Source: Methylomonas sp.
Lineage (GTDB): Bacteria; Pseudomonadota; Gammaproteobacteria; Methylococcales; Methylomonadaceae
Assembly (NCBI GenBank): GCA_026990815.1
Contig: JALXCS010000058.1
Span: 1 to 8,214 of the forward strand
Direction of reading: 5' to 3'
Length of the DNA: 8,214 nucleotides
How positions within the stretch are numbered: position 1 is the stretch's first letter; each line of letters starts with the position of its first letter. Below the pieces are notes generated by a model. That model was not told the origin of the DNA. It saw nothing but the letters and a program-made list of their open reading frames with translations, and made no database searches. This document shows, one piece after another, positions 1 to 6,947 of this stretch. The translations under genes were made by a program, and so were the position numbers.

Positions 1-184
1 ACTGACATGTCTGCACACCCTTCTCATGTTGTTTCGAGAAAGACTAACAAACTTGCTATTTTATTGAAAGAATTATTTACATCAATTTGTAGCTATACCC
101 TATGCGGCAGTTCAAACACCACCCATGCCAGCGCGACTGTTGAAATTGGCTGAAGCTTATTGGCAATCAGGAAATCTTAAATAC
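1..184. other. Gene-poor left edge, nothing recognised
   Basis: I see no gene that I can support here. On the plus strand, one frame stays open from the window edge to a TGA near 155. A second frame runs from about 68 through the ATG at 125 and stops only after the terminator hairpin. Neither translation resembles a family I know. They could be fragments of a decayed gene, but the second one reads straight through a perfect terminator, which argues against real coding there. Confidence 0.3.
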
Positions 185-221
185 AAAAAAGCCCTGGTTC
201 TTACGAACCAGGGCTTTTTTT
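185..221. terminator. Bidirectional Rho-independent terminator after fba
   Basis: A perfect 10-bp GC-rich stem (191-200 pairs with 205-214, GCCCTGGTTC with GAACCAGGGC) encloses a TTAC loop. It is flanked by six A on the left and seven T on the right, so it reads as an intrinsic terminator on both strands. On the minus strand it lies about 40 nt past the fba stop codon and probably ends the whole RuMP gene block. On the plus strand it would stop any transcript entering from the left. Confidence 0.93.
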
Positions 222-260
222 AACAATACGGAGTAATCTAAAAAGGATCGAGTAGTTTAC

Positions 261-1340
261 TTATAAGGTACCTACAGCATTTAATTCGGCAAATGCCTGC
301 TCAAGACGTTTCACCATTCCAAGTTCTCCGGCTCTTTGCCATGCACGAGGATCATAATACTTTTTATTTGGCTTATCATCCCCTTCAGGATTACCTATTT
401 GGCCTTGCAGGTAAGCCTCGTGTTCCTTGTAGTAATCCATAACAGCTTTCCATGTAGCCCATTGGGTATCAGTATCAATATTCATCTTAACCACTCCATA
501 GCTAATGGATTCTTTGATCTCTTCTGGGCTAGAACCAGATCCACCATGGAAAACAAAATTCAAAGTGTTTTCAGGAACTCCAAATTTTTCAGAAACATAT
601 TTTTGAGAATTATCTAAAATTTTTGGCGTTAATTTAACATTTCCCGGTTTATAAACTCCATGTACATTACCGAATGAAGCAGCAATTGTGAAACGTGGGC
701 TTATTTTGCTCAGCTGTTCATATGCATACGCAACTTCTTCAGGTTGGGTATATAGGAGCGATTGATCCATATCAGTATTATCAACACCATCCTCTTCGCC
801 ACCAGTCACACCAAGTTCAATTTCCAAAGTCATGTCCATTTTTGACATACGCTTCAGATATTCGCCACAAATCTCAATATTTTCTTCCAAGCTTTCCTCT
901 GAAAGATCAAGCATATGTGAACTGAACAAAGGACTTCCAGTTTGTTCATAATGCTTCTCCCCTGCATCCAATAACCCATCAATCCAAGGCAATAATTTTT
1001 TTGCAGCGTGATCGGTGTGCAAAATCACTGGTACGCCATAATGTTTAGCAACATTATGAACATGTTTCGCGCCGGAAATAGCTCCTAAAATTGCACATTG
1101 CTGTCCTTCTAATTTCAAACCTTTGCCTGCAACAAAGGCAGCCCCACCGTTGGAAAACTGAACAATTGCAGCTGATTTAACTTTAGCTGCCGCTTCTAAA
1201 ACGGCGTTAATAGTGCCTGTACTGATGACATTCACTGCAGGAAGTGCAAAATTTTGACTTTTACAAATTTCAAAAATCTTTTGGACGCCGTCGCCTGTGA
1301 CAACACCAGTTTCAACTACATCTGATACTTTTTGTGACAT
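261..1340 (-). CDS. fba: Class II fructose-1,6-bisphosphate aldolase
   Basis: This cytoplasmic zinc enzyme reversibly cleaves fructose 1,6-bisphosphate to glyceraldehyde 3-phosphate and dihydroxyacetone phosphate. In the RuMP pathway that step splits the fixed hexose. The 359 residues match the length of E. coli FbaA and align with it almost end to end. Visible signatures are HTDH (108-111, catalytic D110 and zinc ligand H111), GGEEDGVDN (180-188), NVHGVYKPGN (H227), FHGGSGS (H265) and NIDTDTQWA near the C-terminus. Residues are numbered with the initiator Met, one more than the usual E. coli numbering. The ATG start is supported by an AGGAA ribosome-binding site 6 nt upstream (1347-1351). 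The gene is the last of the block: it is separated from tal by 120 bp that hold the tal terminator, so it may have its own promoter. A TATTAT -10-like sequence at 1388-1393 has no convincing -35 partner. Confidence 0.97.
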   Translation of the reverse strand: MSQKVSDVVETGVVTGDGVQKIFEICKSQNFALPAVNVISTGTINAVLEAAAKVKSAAIVQFSNGGAAFVAGKGLKLEGQQCAILGAISGAKHVHNVAKHYGVPVILHTDHAAKKLLPWIDGLLDAGEKHYEQTGSPLFSSHMLDLSEESLEENIEICGEYLKRMSKMDMTLEIELGVTGGEEDGVDNTDMDQSLLYTQPEEVAYAYEQLSKISPRFTIAASFGNVHGVYKPGNVKLTPKILDNSQKYVSEKFGVPENTLNFVFHGGSGSSPEEIKESISYGVVKMNIDTDTQWATWKAVMDYYKEHEAYLQGQIGNPEGDDKPNKKYYDPRAWQRAGELGMVKRLEQAFAELNAVGTL

Positions 1341-1404
1341 GAATCGTTCCTGTGTATTAACATTTCCATTTCATAATAAATGGGAAAATAATACTTTTTT
1401 TAAC

Positions 1405-1447
1405 TTAAAAAATTAACTCAAGCCCAATTGATTTCAATCAGGCTTGA
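1405..1447 (-). terminator. Rho-independent terminator after tal
   Basis: Read on the minus strand, TCAAGCC (1441-1447) pairs with GGCTTGA (1418-1424). An inner ATTGA/TCAAT stem extends the hairpin, which is followed by GTTAATTTTTT (down to about 1407). It sits 13 nt past the tal stop codon. This looks like an intrinsic terminator or attenuator that partly uncouples fba from tal. The T-tract is interrupted by AA, so readthrough is plausible. Confidence 0.72.
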
Positions 1448-1460
1448 CTCGTTAATACAA

Positions 1461-2444
1461 TTAGCCTTCTAATTTTGCCAAACGATCAGCAAGTAATTCT
1501 TCTAGACTAACTAAGGCTTTGGTAAAACCATCAATCCCTTCTGACAACTTATCAGTTGCCATCCTATTTTCAGCATGCATTCGATCAAATGTATCTTTAT
1601 CAACAGATATTTTTTCAATATCCATATTGTCAGCTTTTGCTGGATCTAGTTTGCGTGGCAACTCTCCCTCAGTAGATTGAAGCTCTCCTAATAAGGCAGG
1701 CGAAATAGTAAGCAAATCACAACCTGCAAGTTCTGTGATTTCACCAATATTACGGAAACTGGCTCCCATCACTTCAGTTTTATAGCCAAATTTCTTATAG
1801 TAGTTATAAACATTAGTAACAGAAACCACCCCAGGATCCTCATTTGGAGGATATGAATCTCTGCCGGTATCTTTTTTATACCAGTCAAGAATACGACCCA
1901 CAAATGGTGATATCAGTGTTATACCTGCTTCCGCACATGCTATAGCCTGGTGAATACCAAACAGCAATGTTAGATTACAATGAATCCCTTCTTTTTCAAG
2001 AACTTCTGCTGCTTTAATTCCTTCCCATGTCGCAGCAACCTTAATAAGAATTCTTTCTTTTGAAATACCTTGCGCTTCATACTGCTCAATTATTTCACGA
2101 CCTTTTGCTATGGTTCCATCGATATCATAAGAAAGTCGAGCATCCACTTCTGTTGAAACTCGGCCTGGAATAATTTCTAATATCTTTAAACCAAATGACA
2201 CTGCCAAACGATCAAATGCCAAAGTTACAACATCATTGGCCGAAGCATCTTTCCCCAAGGTTTCTCTCGCACCACTGAGAGTATCATCTACAATATCTTG
2301 ATATTGCGGCATTTGTGCTGCAGCAGTAATCAAAGAAGGATTTGTTGTTGCATCTCTGGGTTTATAGGTTTCTATTGCCTGTAAATCCCCTGTATCAGCA
2401 ACAACAACTGTCATTTCCTTAAGTTGTTCAAGTAAATTTGCCAT
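1461..2444 (-). CDS. tal: Transaldolase (TalB type)
   Basis: Cytoplasmic enzyme that moves a dihydroxyacetone unit from fructose 6-phosphate (or sedoheptulose 7-phosphate) to an aldose phosphate. Here it serves ribulose 5-phosphate regeneration in the transaldolase variant of the RuMP cycle. The 327 residues align along their length with E. coli TalB (317 residues). D17 lies in VVVADTGD, followed by DATTNPSLI (31-39) and PGRVSTEVDARLSYD (E99). The Schiff-base lysine is K135 in ILIKVAATW, then come CNLTLLF and ISPFVGRILDWYKK. All catalytic residues expected for the family are present. The ATG is preceded by an AAGG ribosome-binding site (2453-2456) 8 nt upstream. It lies 117 bp downstream of KYL1, and I see no strong promoter in that gap, so it is probably cotranscribed with KYL1 or uses a weak promoter. 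Its base composition is visibly more AT-rich than that of tkt and hps. Confidence 0.97.
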   Translation of the reverse strand: MANLLEQLKEMTVVVADTGDLQAIETYKPRDATTNPSLITAAAQMPQYQDIVDDTLSGARETLGKDASANDVVTLAFDRLAVSFGLKILEIIPGRVSTEVDARLSYDIDGTIAKGREIIEQYEAQGISKERILIKVAATWEGIKAAEVLEKEGIHCNLTLLFGIHQAIACAEAGITLISPFVGRILDWYKKDTGRDSYPPNEDPGVVSVTNVYNYYKKFGYKTEVMGASFRNIGEITELAGCDLLTISPALLGELQSTEGELPRKLDPAKADNMDIEKISVDKDTFDRMHAENRMATDKLSEGIDGFTKALVSLEELLADRLAKLEG

Positions 2445-2561
2445 AACGGGTACCTTAAAAATTTAATAAAATTTGATTTAATAGCCATACTGCTTAAACT
2501 ATTGTTTAACTTCGTTATTTACAACAGTCGCAGTAATAATCTTAATAGAATTTATCTGATA

Positions 2562-3218
2562 TTAAGTACGATTCCGTAAGTATTTTTCAACTCCAGAAGC
2601 TTTAGCAGAAGCATTTTGTCTTTCCGACACTTTCCGCTTTGCTAGATATTTTGCGACACTACTTGATGCCGTTTCTTTTTTACTAGCCAGATATTTTGCA
2701 ACCCCAGTCGCTCCACCTTGCTTTTCAGCCAAGTATTTTGCAACTCTTGACTGACCTTCGCCTACACTTGCTACAGCTTTTTTATAGCTTGGCTTACGTC
2801 TTGCTGGCTTTTTCTCGACAGGTGCGTTTTTGTTTTTGACATAAAACAGCCCAACCAGTACCAAAACAACCAAGCCGATCACTAACGTCATATCAGAACC
2901 TTCTTTCTCTTCAGCTTTTGAATATGAATCTGTTGTAGAGGTTTTCGTTGAAGATGAACTTGACCTTATTCTACTAGAAGATTTAGCAGATCTACTAGGT
3001 TTATAATTTGGATCTTTATAAACCACTTTAGGTTGAAAGTTGGTAGCCGGATATTTTGAATCCGCAGCAGAAGAATTAGAAGCACTTGGTTTATAGCTTT
3101 CGTCCTTATAAAGAACTTTCGGCTTGAAATCAGATGCTGGATATTCATTTGCTTGCGTTAGCGATACATACCCTGTCAAAATAAATCCGACGAGTAAAGC
3201 ATTTAATATATTTTTCAT
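2562..3218 (-). CDS. Membrane-anchored VxKYL-repeat protein (KYL1), unknown function
   Basis: I do not recognise a named family. The 218 residues read in order as follows: a signal peptide (1-23, hydrophobic core then TQA before NEY); two 20-residue repeats starting at 26 and 56 (consensus YPAxxFxPKVxYKDxxYKPS, 14 of 20 identical); a Ser/Thr-rich linker (76-100); one membrane span (about 111-127); a strongly basic stretch (128-147); and four copies of the VxKYL motif at 157, 171, 186 and 208. The positive charge after the span suggests that the N-terminal repeats are periplasmic and the KYL tail cytoplasmic. The ATG has an AAGGGG ribosome-binding site (3229-3234) about 10 nt upstream. The gene lies between tkt and tal in the RuMP block and shares its tail motif with KYL2 near hps. 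A role as a membrane tether for a RuMP-enzyme assembly is my inference. Other possibilities are a peptidoglycan- or envelope-linked protein or a polar landmark. Confidence 0.85.
   Translation of the reverse strand: MKNILNALLVGFILTGYVSLTQANEYPASDFKPKVLYKDESYKPSASNSSAADSKYPATNFQPKVVYKDPNYKPSRSAKSSSRIRSSSSSTKTSTTDSYSKAEEKEGSDMTLVIGLVVLVLVGLFYVKNKNAPVEKKPARRKPSYKKAVASVGEGQSRVAKYLAEKQGGATGVAKYLASKKETASSSVAKYLAKRKVSERQNASAKASGVEKYLRNRT
2568..2750 (-). repeat. Four VxKYL repeats in KYL1 cytoplasmic tail
   Basis: The copies are SRVAKYLAEK (157-166), TGVAKYLASK (171-180), SSVAKYLAKR (186-195) and SGVEKYLRNR (208-217). Their starts are 14, 15 and 22 residues apart, and the linkers are rich in Ser, Ala, Lys and Gln. 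The last copy is almost the C-terminus. Each unit is short, basic and could form about three helical turns, as expected for a linear binding motif rather than a folded domain. Confidence 0.9.
2994..3143 (-). repeat. Two 20-residue periplasmic repeats in KYL1
   Basis: Residues 26-45 and 56-75 of KYL1 are the same unit, offset by exactly 30 residues, with consensus YPAxxFxPKVxYKDxxYKPS. Fourteen positions are identical and the rest are mostly conservative (S/T, D/N, L/V). They lie just after the signal peptide, so they probably face the periplasm. I do not know a family for them. The regular aromatic and lysine content suggests a ligand- or partner-binding strip. Confidence 0.85.
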
Positions 3219-3253
3219 TTTTTAACTTCCCCTTATAATTCGACAGCAATCAT

Positions 3254-3290
3254 TGACTCTTTGAATTTGATTTTCAAAATCAAAGAGTCA
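3254..3290. other. Intercistronic hairpin between tkt and KYL1
   Basis: A perfect 11-bp stem (3254-3264 with 3280-3290, TGACTCTTTGA with TCAAAGAGTCA) is extended past one A-A mismatch by TTTGA/TCAAA around a 3-nt loop. On the minus strand it is not followed by a T-tract, so it is a poor intrinsic terminator. It may instead protect or process the 3' end of the tkt message, or attenuate KYL1. It lies 36 nt before the KYL1 start codon. Confidence 0.6.
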
Positions 3291-3306
3291 TATTCTCTAA
3301 TTATTT

Positions 3307-3333
3307 ATTACAGCATACCAGCTTTTAAATCAA
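3307..3333 (-). promoter_or_regulatory. Weak candidate promoter for KYL1
   Basis: On the minus strand an extended -10-like TGC-TGTAAT (3307-3315) follows a poor -35-like TTGATT (3328-3333) at a 15-nt spacing. The -10 hexamer matches the consensus at five of six positions, but the spacing is short. Cotranscription from tkt is equally possible. Confidence 0.22.
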
Positions 3334-3413
3334 TGATTAGACCTGATTAAGGATATTATCGACCGTAAAGCCAAACTCCTTGAACAAATCTCCCGCCGGC
3401 GCAGACTCGCCAA
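3325..3413. repeat. 89-bp exact direct repeat, tkt copy
   Basis: This stretch is identical base for base to 8126-8214. It covers the last 24 codons plus stop of tkt and 12 nt beyond the stop. The two copies are 4801 bp apart in the same orientation. The match stops abruptly at 3324/8125 on the downstream side and is cut by the window edge on the other side, so its true length is unknown. Confidence 0.97.
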
Positions 3414-5337
3414 ACCGATCCAGACCAATGACTTTTCCTTCACTGCCAGCATATTTCCACCAAAGATCCGTTACACCCGCTTCAATGACCACTCGCTTAG
3501 TCATCTCTGATGGCAATACGCTTTCTCGGTAGACTTCATCCTGAGCATCAAAAACATTCGTCGATGGCATCGATACCACTCGCACTTTCTTGCCCTGGCC
3601 TCTCAACTCTTCTGCCACCTTAACAGCAAGTTCTACTTCAGAACCCGTGGCTATAAAAATTAGCTCCGGCAACCCTTCACTGTCCGTTAAAATATAACCA
3701 CCTTTGCTAATCGCTGCAATTTGCTCTGGTGTCCTTGGCATATGCGGCAATCCCTGACGCGAAAAAATCAGGCTGGAAGGGCCATCCTTACGCTCTAGTG
3801 CTGCTTTCCAGCATACCGCCGATTCAACTGCATCACAAGGCCGCCATAACTGCATATTAGGGATTAGCCGGATGGTGGCTGTCTGTTCAACAGGCTGATG
3901 CGTCGGACCATCTTCGCCCAATCCTATCGAATCATGGGTGTAAACAAAAATAGTCGGAATCTTCATTAATGCCGCCATGCGTAAGGCATTCCGAGCATAC
4001 TCGGAGAACATTTCAAAAGTGGCGCCATACGGCTTGAAACCCCCATATAAGGCTTCGCCGTTCATCATCGCCGACATACCAAATTCCCGTACGCCATAGT
4101 AAACATAATTGCCGTCATACGGCGGCTTATTAACGTCTTTGCAATCCGACCATAAGGTCAGATTGGAACCTGCCAAATCGGCAGAACCTCCCAGTAATTC
4201 TGGCAATAAGGGACCAAATCCGTTTAAAGTATTCTGTGAGGCTTTGCGGCTGGCAATTTTTTCTGCTTTGGCATCGACTTCTGCAATAAAAGCACTGGCT
4301 TTTTCTTCCCAGCCTTTGGGCAATTCACCTGCCATGCGGCGCTCATATTCTGCGGCTAATTCCGGATGGGCGCTGCGGTACGCTTCGAATTTCTTTTTCC
4401 ATTCCGCCTCTAATTCAGAACCTTTGCTTTTAGCATCCCAGCCCACATAAATGTCTTCCGGAATTTCAAAAGGCGCATGGGGCCAACCGATAGTTTCTCT
4501 CACCAAGGCAATTTCATCTTCACCCAGTGCTGCACCGTGACATTCTTCTTTACCTTGTTTGTTAGGTGAACCCCAACCAATGATGGTTTGACAGCAAATC
4601 AAGGTTGGCTTGTCGGTCACTGAACGCGCTTCTTCGATCGCTTTTTTAACAGCATCGGCATCATGCCCGTCAACTTTTGGTATCACATGCCAGCCATAGG
4701 CTTCAAAGCGTTTTGGGGTATCGTCCAGAAACCAGCCCGGTACGCCCCCTTCACCACGCACTTCACCATCAATTGATATATTGTTGTCGTCATAAAAGGC
4801 GACCAGCTTACCTAATCCCATTGATCCCGCTAATGAACACACTTCATGCGAAATGCCTTCCATCAAGCAGCCATCTCCTAAAAATACGTAGGTATGATTG
4901 TCAACAATTTCATGACCCGGACGGTTAAACTGACCGGCTAAGGTCCGTTCCGCCAACGCCATACCGACTGCATTGGCAATCCCTTGGCCTAAAGGTCCGG
5001 TGGTGGTTTCAACACCCGGCGCATAACCATATTCAGGATGACCTGGGGTTTTTGAATGAAGTTGTCGGAAGTTCTTCAGCTCTTCGATCGGTAAATCATA
5101 GCCCGTTAAGTGTAATAACGAATACAACAGCATGGAACCATGGCCATTCGATAAGATAAATCGATCCCGACCAGGCCATTTTGGATTCGTGGGATTGTGC
5201 TTTAAGTAATCATTCCAAAGAACTTCGGCTATATCAGCCATGCCCATTGGGGCTCCAGGGTGCCCTGAGTTGGCTTTTTGTACCGCATCCATGCTTAATG
5301 CGCGTATAGCGTTGGCTAAATCTCGACGCGAAGGCAT
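3337..5337 (-). CDS. tkt: Transketolase
   Basis: Cytoplasmic thiamine-diphosphate enzyme that transfers two-carbon ketol units between sugar phosphates. It supplies the rearrangement arm that regenerates ribulose 5-phosphate for formaldehyde fixation. The 666 residues are close to the E. coli TktA length (663). Family residues are in place: H26 in SGHPGAPMG, H66 in NGHGSML, H100 in KTPGHPE, the ThDP/metal motif GDGCLMEG (D155, E160) with N185 in DDNNISIDGEV, H267 in CHGAALG, the ThDP-activating E418 in GVREFGM, and H468/H480 in THDSIGLGEDGPTHQ. The C-terminal domain carries IATGSEVELA. The ATG has an AGGAG ribosome-binding site 6 nt upstream (5344-5348). It follows phi after 131 bp and precedes KYL1 by 118 bp. 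A second, truncated copy starts at the right window edge and is identical over the visible 89 bp. Confidence 0.98.
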   Translation of the reverse strand: MPSRRDLANAIRALSMDAVQKANSGHPGAPMGMADIAEVLWNDYLKHNPTNPKWPGRDRFILSNGHGSMLLYSLLHLTGYDLPIEELKNFRQLHSKTPGHPEYGYAPGVETTTGPLGQGIANAVGMALAERTLAGQFNRPGHEIVDNHTYVFLGDGCLMEGISHEVCSLAGSMGLGKLVAFYDDNNISIDGEVRGEGGVPGWFLDDTPKRFEAYGWHVIPKVDGHDADAVKKAIEEARSVTDKPTLICCQTIIGWGSPNKQGKEECHGAALGEDEIALVRETIGWPHAPFEIPEDIYVGWDAKSKGSELEAEWKKKFEAYRSAHPELAAEYERRMAGELPKGWEEKASAFIAEVDAKAEKIASRKASQNTLNGFGPLLPELLGGSADLAGSNLTLWSDCKDVNKPPYDGNYVYYGVREFGMSAMMNGEALYGGFKPYGATFEMFSEYARNALRMAALMKIPTIFVYTHDSIGLGEDGPTHQPVEQTATIRLIPNMQLWRPCDAVESAVCWKAALERKDGPSSLIFSRQGLPHMPRTPEQIAAISKGGYILTDSEGLPELIFIATGSEVELAVKVAEELRGQGKKVRVVSMPSTNVFDAQDEVYRESVLPSEMTKRVVIEAGVTDLWWKYAGSEGKVIGLDRFGESAPAGDLFKEFGFTVDNILNQV

Positions 5338-5387
5338 ATTCTTCTCCTCATTCGGTATGGTTTTAATAATTAGACAGGTCGTACTTG

Positions 5388-5415
5388 TTTACAACCTTTG
5401 GCTTGTTGATTTCAA
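5388..5415 (-). promoter_or_regulatory. Candidate promoter for tkt
   Basis: Read on the minus strand, TTGAAA (5410-5415) lies 16 nt before TGTAAA (5388-5393), about 50 nt upstream of the tkt start codon. The -35 matches the sigma70 consensus at five of six positions and the -10 at four. It lies just past a hairpin that may reduce readthrough from hps-phi, so a secondary promoter here would make sense, but the match is modest. Confidence 0.33.
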
Positions 5416-5430
5416 GGCGATCAAAGCTAG

Positions 5431-5458
5431 ACGAGTGATAGGCAGATCTATCACTCGT
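5431..5458. other. Intercistronic hairpin between phi and tkt
   Basis: A perfect 10-bp stem (5431-5440 ACGAGTGATA with 5449-5458 TATCACTCGT) has an 8-nt loop. It begins 10 nt past the phi stop codon. On the minus strand it is followed by CTAGCTTTG rather than a solid T-run, so it is at best a leaky terminator. It could set the ratio of hps-phi to tkt message or stabilise the hps-phi 3' end. Confidence 0.55.
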
Positions 5459-5468
5459 GCTTTTGACA

Positions 5469-6014
5469 TCATTCCAAATTAGCGTGACGCGTCCGCATCT
5501 CTTCTTCCGGTATGCCTTTCTCCCAGATAAGATGGGAAATCAGTGCTTCCAGAAAACATAACGTCGACAGTTCGAAAACCGTCCCCATCGGCATACCTTT
5601 AACTTTGCCGTACAGTTCGGATGTACCAATCTGGAACACCGCATCCGCCAAATCGCCAATCGTTGAGTCGCTCTTCGCCGATATCAAAACAATCTTGGCT
5701 CCGATTGCTTTGGCTTTTTTGGTGAATGCAATGAGCTGCTCCGTCTCACCAGAACCGGATATGATGATCAACAGGTCACCTTTTTGGATGCTCGGTGTGG
5801 TAATCTCGCCAACAACACTGACATCGTAACCTCCATGCATCAAACGCATCGCAAAAAAATTGCCAACTAATTTCGACCGGCCAGCACCTGAAATGAAAAC
5901 CCGCCTGGCATCATCCAGCATTGCCACCATCTTTTCTGCATAGCTGTCATTAGTCGCATCCAGGATCTCGGCAATCTTGTCGACAACCAGACGCTGATTT
6001 TCTTTTTGCCACAT
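5469..6014 (-). CDS. phi: 6-phospho-3-hexuloisomerase
   Basis: Cytoplasmic isomerase of the SIS sugar-isomerase fold that converts D-arabino-3-hexulose 6-phosphate to fructose 6-phosphate, the second dedicated step of the RuMP pathway. The 181 residues match the usual size of this family. Motifs run in order: FISGAGRSKLVG (40-51, phosphate-binding), GEITTPSI (69-76), LLIIISGSGETEQ (81-93, the SIS Ser-Gly motif), VLISAKSDSTIG (109-120), MPMGTVFELS (141-150, with E148 in the position of the proposed catalytic Glu) and the typical C-terminus RHANLE. The ATG lies 3 nt after the hps stop codon. A purine-rich AGGGG inside the end of hps could serve as its ribosome-binding site, so the two genes are probably translationally coupled and made in similar amounts. 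Confidence 0.97.
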   Translation of the reverse strand: MWQKENQRLVVDKIAEILDATNDSYAEKMVAMLDDARRVFISGAGRSKLVGNFFAMRLMHGGYDVSVVGEITTPSIQKGDLLIIISGSGETEQLIAFTKKAKAIGAKIVLISAKSDSTIGDLADAVFQIGTSELYGKVKGMPMGTVFELSTLCFLEALISHLIWEKGIPEEEMRTRHANLE

Positions 6015-6017
6015 CGC

Positions 6018-6668
6018 TTACGCCCCTGCAGCAGCCTCTACCAGCTCGCGAATTTCACGGGCTGCATCGGCTGGTGATGGTGCACCATAGATGGCTGCGC
6101 CGACGACGATGATGTCTGCACCTGCTTCAACCACTTGTTGAACGGTCGCTGGCTTGATACCACCTGCCACTGAAATTCTAACGTCCAAACCTAATCCTGC
6201 GATGTCTTGTAAATCACCAAAAGGTGTTTGACCCGCTGCCTGGGCATCCAATCCAGTATGAATACCAATGATCTGTGCACCCAATGCCGCTGAAGCTTTA
6301 GCACACTCAATTTTGTCGGGCACATTGATCAGATCAACTTGCGCTTCGGCACCGTGGGCTTTCGCTGCTTTTACTACCCCTTCAATGGTCGGCAAGCCTG
6401 ATACTCCCAGTACTGTACAAATATCAGCCCCCGCTGCGTAAAATGGCGTCGCTTCATATTCACCCGCATCCATTGTCTTCAGGTCAACTAATAACAATTG
6501 ATCCGGGAATAATGATCTCAGCTCTTCTACTAAACTTAATCCATTCGCTTTGATACACGGTGTACCAATCTCAAATATATCAACGTGCGGCGCTACTTCT
6601 TTCGCCAACGCCACTGACTGATCAAAATCTAATGCATCAATTGCTATCTGTATTAATGGTTGTGCCAT
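6018..6668 (-). CDS. hps: 3-hexulose-6-phosphate synthase
   Basis: Cytoplasmic aldolase that condenses formaldehyde with ribulose 5-phosphate to hexulose 6-phosphate, the formaldehyde-fixing step of the RuMP pathway. It belongs to the orotidine-phosphate-decarboxylase superfamily of TIM barrels and needs Mg2+. The 216 residues fit the usual 205-220. Visible motifs are AIDALD (9-14), FEIGTP (32-37), VDLKTMDAGEYE (61-72, active-site D62, K64 and D67), VDLINV (111-116), HTGLDAQAAGQTPFGDL (137-153), SVAGGI (166-171, phosphate-binding) and VVGAAIYG (188-195). The ATG start has a GGAG ribosome-binding site 8 nt upstream (6677-6680). A consensus-like promoter lies about 60-90 nt upstream, so high expression is likely. 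It is immediately followed by phi. Confidence 0.98.
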   Translation of the reverse strand: MAQPLIQIAIDALDFDQSVALAKEVAPHVDIFEIGTPCIKANGLSLVEELRSLFPDQLLLVDLKTMDAGEYEATPFYAAGADICTVLGVSGLPTIEGVVKAAKAHGAEAQVDLINVPDKIECAKASAALGAQIIGIHTGLDAQAAGQTPFGDLQDIAGLGLDVRISVAGGIKPATVQQVVEAGADIIVVGAAIYGAPSPADAAREIRELVEAAAGA

Positions 6669-6729
6669 GTTATATGCTCCAATTCAATGTTGTTTTTGTT
6701 GGTTACTTAATTTTAATTATGCGAACGCC

Positions 6730-6758
6730 ACTTTAAAACAGAAAAAAGCGGCTGTCAA
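6730..6758 (-). promoter_or_regulatory. Strong sigma70-type promoter of hps-phi
   Basis: On the minus strand a perfect -35 TTGACA (6753-6758) lies 17 nt before TAAAGT (6730-6735, four of six -10 positions). The predicted start of transcription is near 6723, which gives a leader of about 55 nt. It is the best promoter match in the window and sits directly before the formaldehyde-fixing pair, in keeping with the high expression expected of hps in RuMP methylotrophs. Confidence 0.75.
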
Positions 6759-6807
6759 TCTCGAACAATTTTCCCGCATAAATCCTTAAATAACCCATAA
6801 TTTATAA

Positions 6808-6834
6808 AGCTTCCTAATTTAGCTACAGCTTCCT
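6808..6834. repeat. Tandem AGCTTCCT direct repeat upstream of hps promoter
   Basis: AGCTTCCT occurs at 6808-6815 and again at 6827-6834, 19 bp apart. It lies about 50 bp upstream of the hps -35 element. The spacing of roughly two helical turns suits a dimeric regulator binding one face of the DNA. Two 8-mers in an AT-rich gap could also arise by chance. Confidence 0.35.
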
Positions 6835-6882
6835 CTTTCATTTCAACACACATAATTTTTCATTGAAATAAAAAACAAGAGA

Positions 6883-6936
6883 AATCAAAACAATATAAGT
6901 CTTTTCCAATTTTTTCACAAACGAATTAGAAAAGAC
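6883..6936 (-). terminator. Probable Rho-independent terminator after KYL2
   Basis: On the minus strand GTCTTTTCTAATT (6936 down to 6924) pairs with AATTGGAAAAGAC (6911 down to 6899), 13 bp with one U-G pair and a 12-nt loop. TTATATTGTTTTG follows. It starts 11 nt past the KYL2 stop. The T-rich tail is interrupted, so efficiency is uncertain. Together with the hps promoter it separates KYL2 from the hps-phi unit. Confidence 0.55.
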
Positions 6937-6947
6937 CCTATCATTCA

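Noticed and set aside
336..925. Plus-strand open frames at 336-617 and 695-925
   Set aside because: They lie entirely antisense to fba, show no protein-like features and have no ribosome-binding site context; they are shadows of the real gene.
2966..3148. A second minus-strand frame overlapping KYL1
   Set aside because: It lies wholly within KYL1 in another frame, arises from the AT-rich repeat DNA and has no independent support.
3325..3413. The 89-bp repeat as insertion-sequence ends or a phage attachment site
   Set aside because: The repeat is ordinary transketolase coding sequence, and no transposase or integrase gene lies between the copies.
4109..5829. Plus-strand open frames inside tkt and phi (4109-4450, 4677-4928, 5240-5482, 5512-5829)
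   Set aside because: All are antisense to strongly conserved enzyme genes and their translations resemble no known family.
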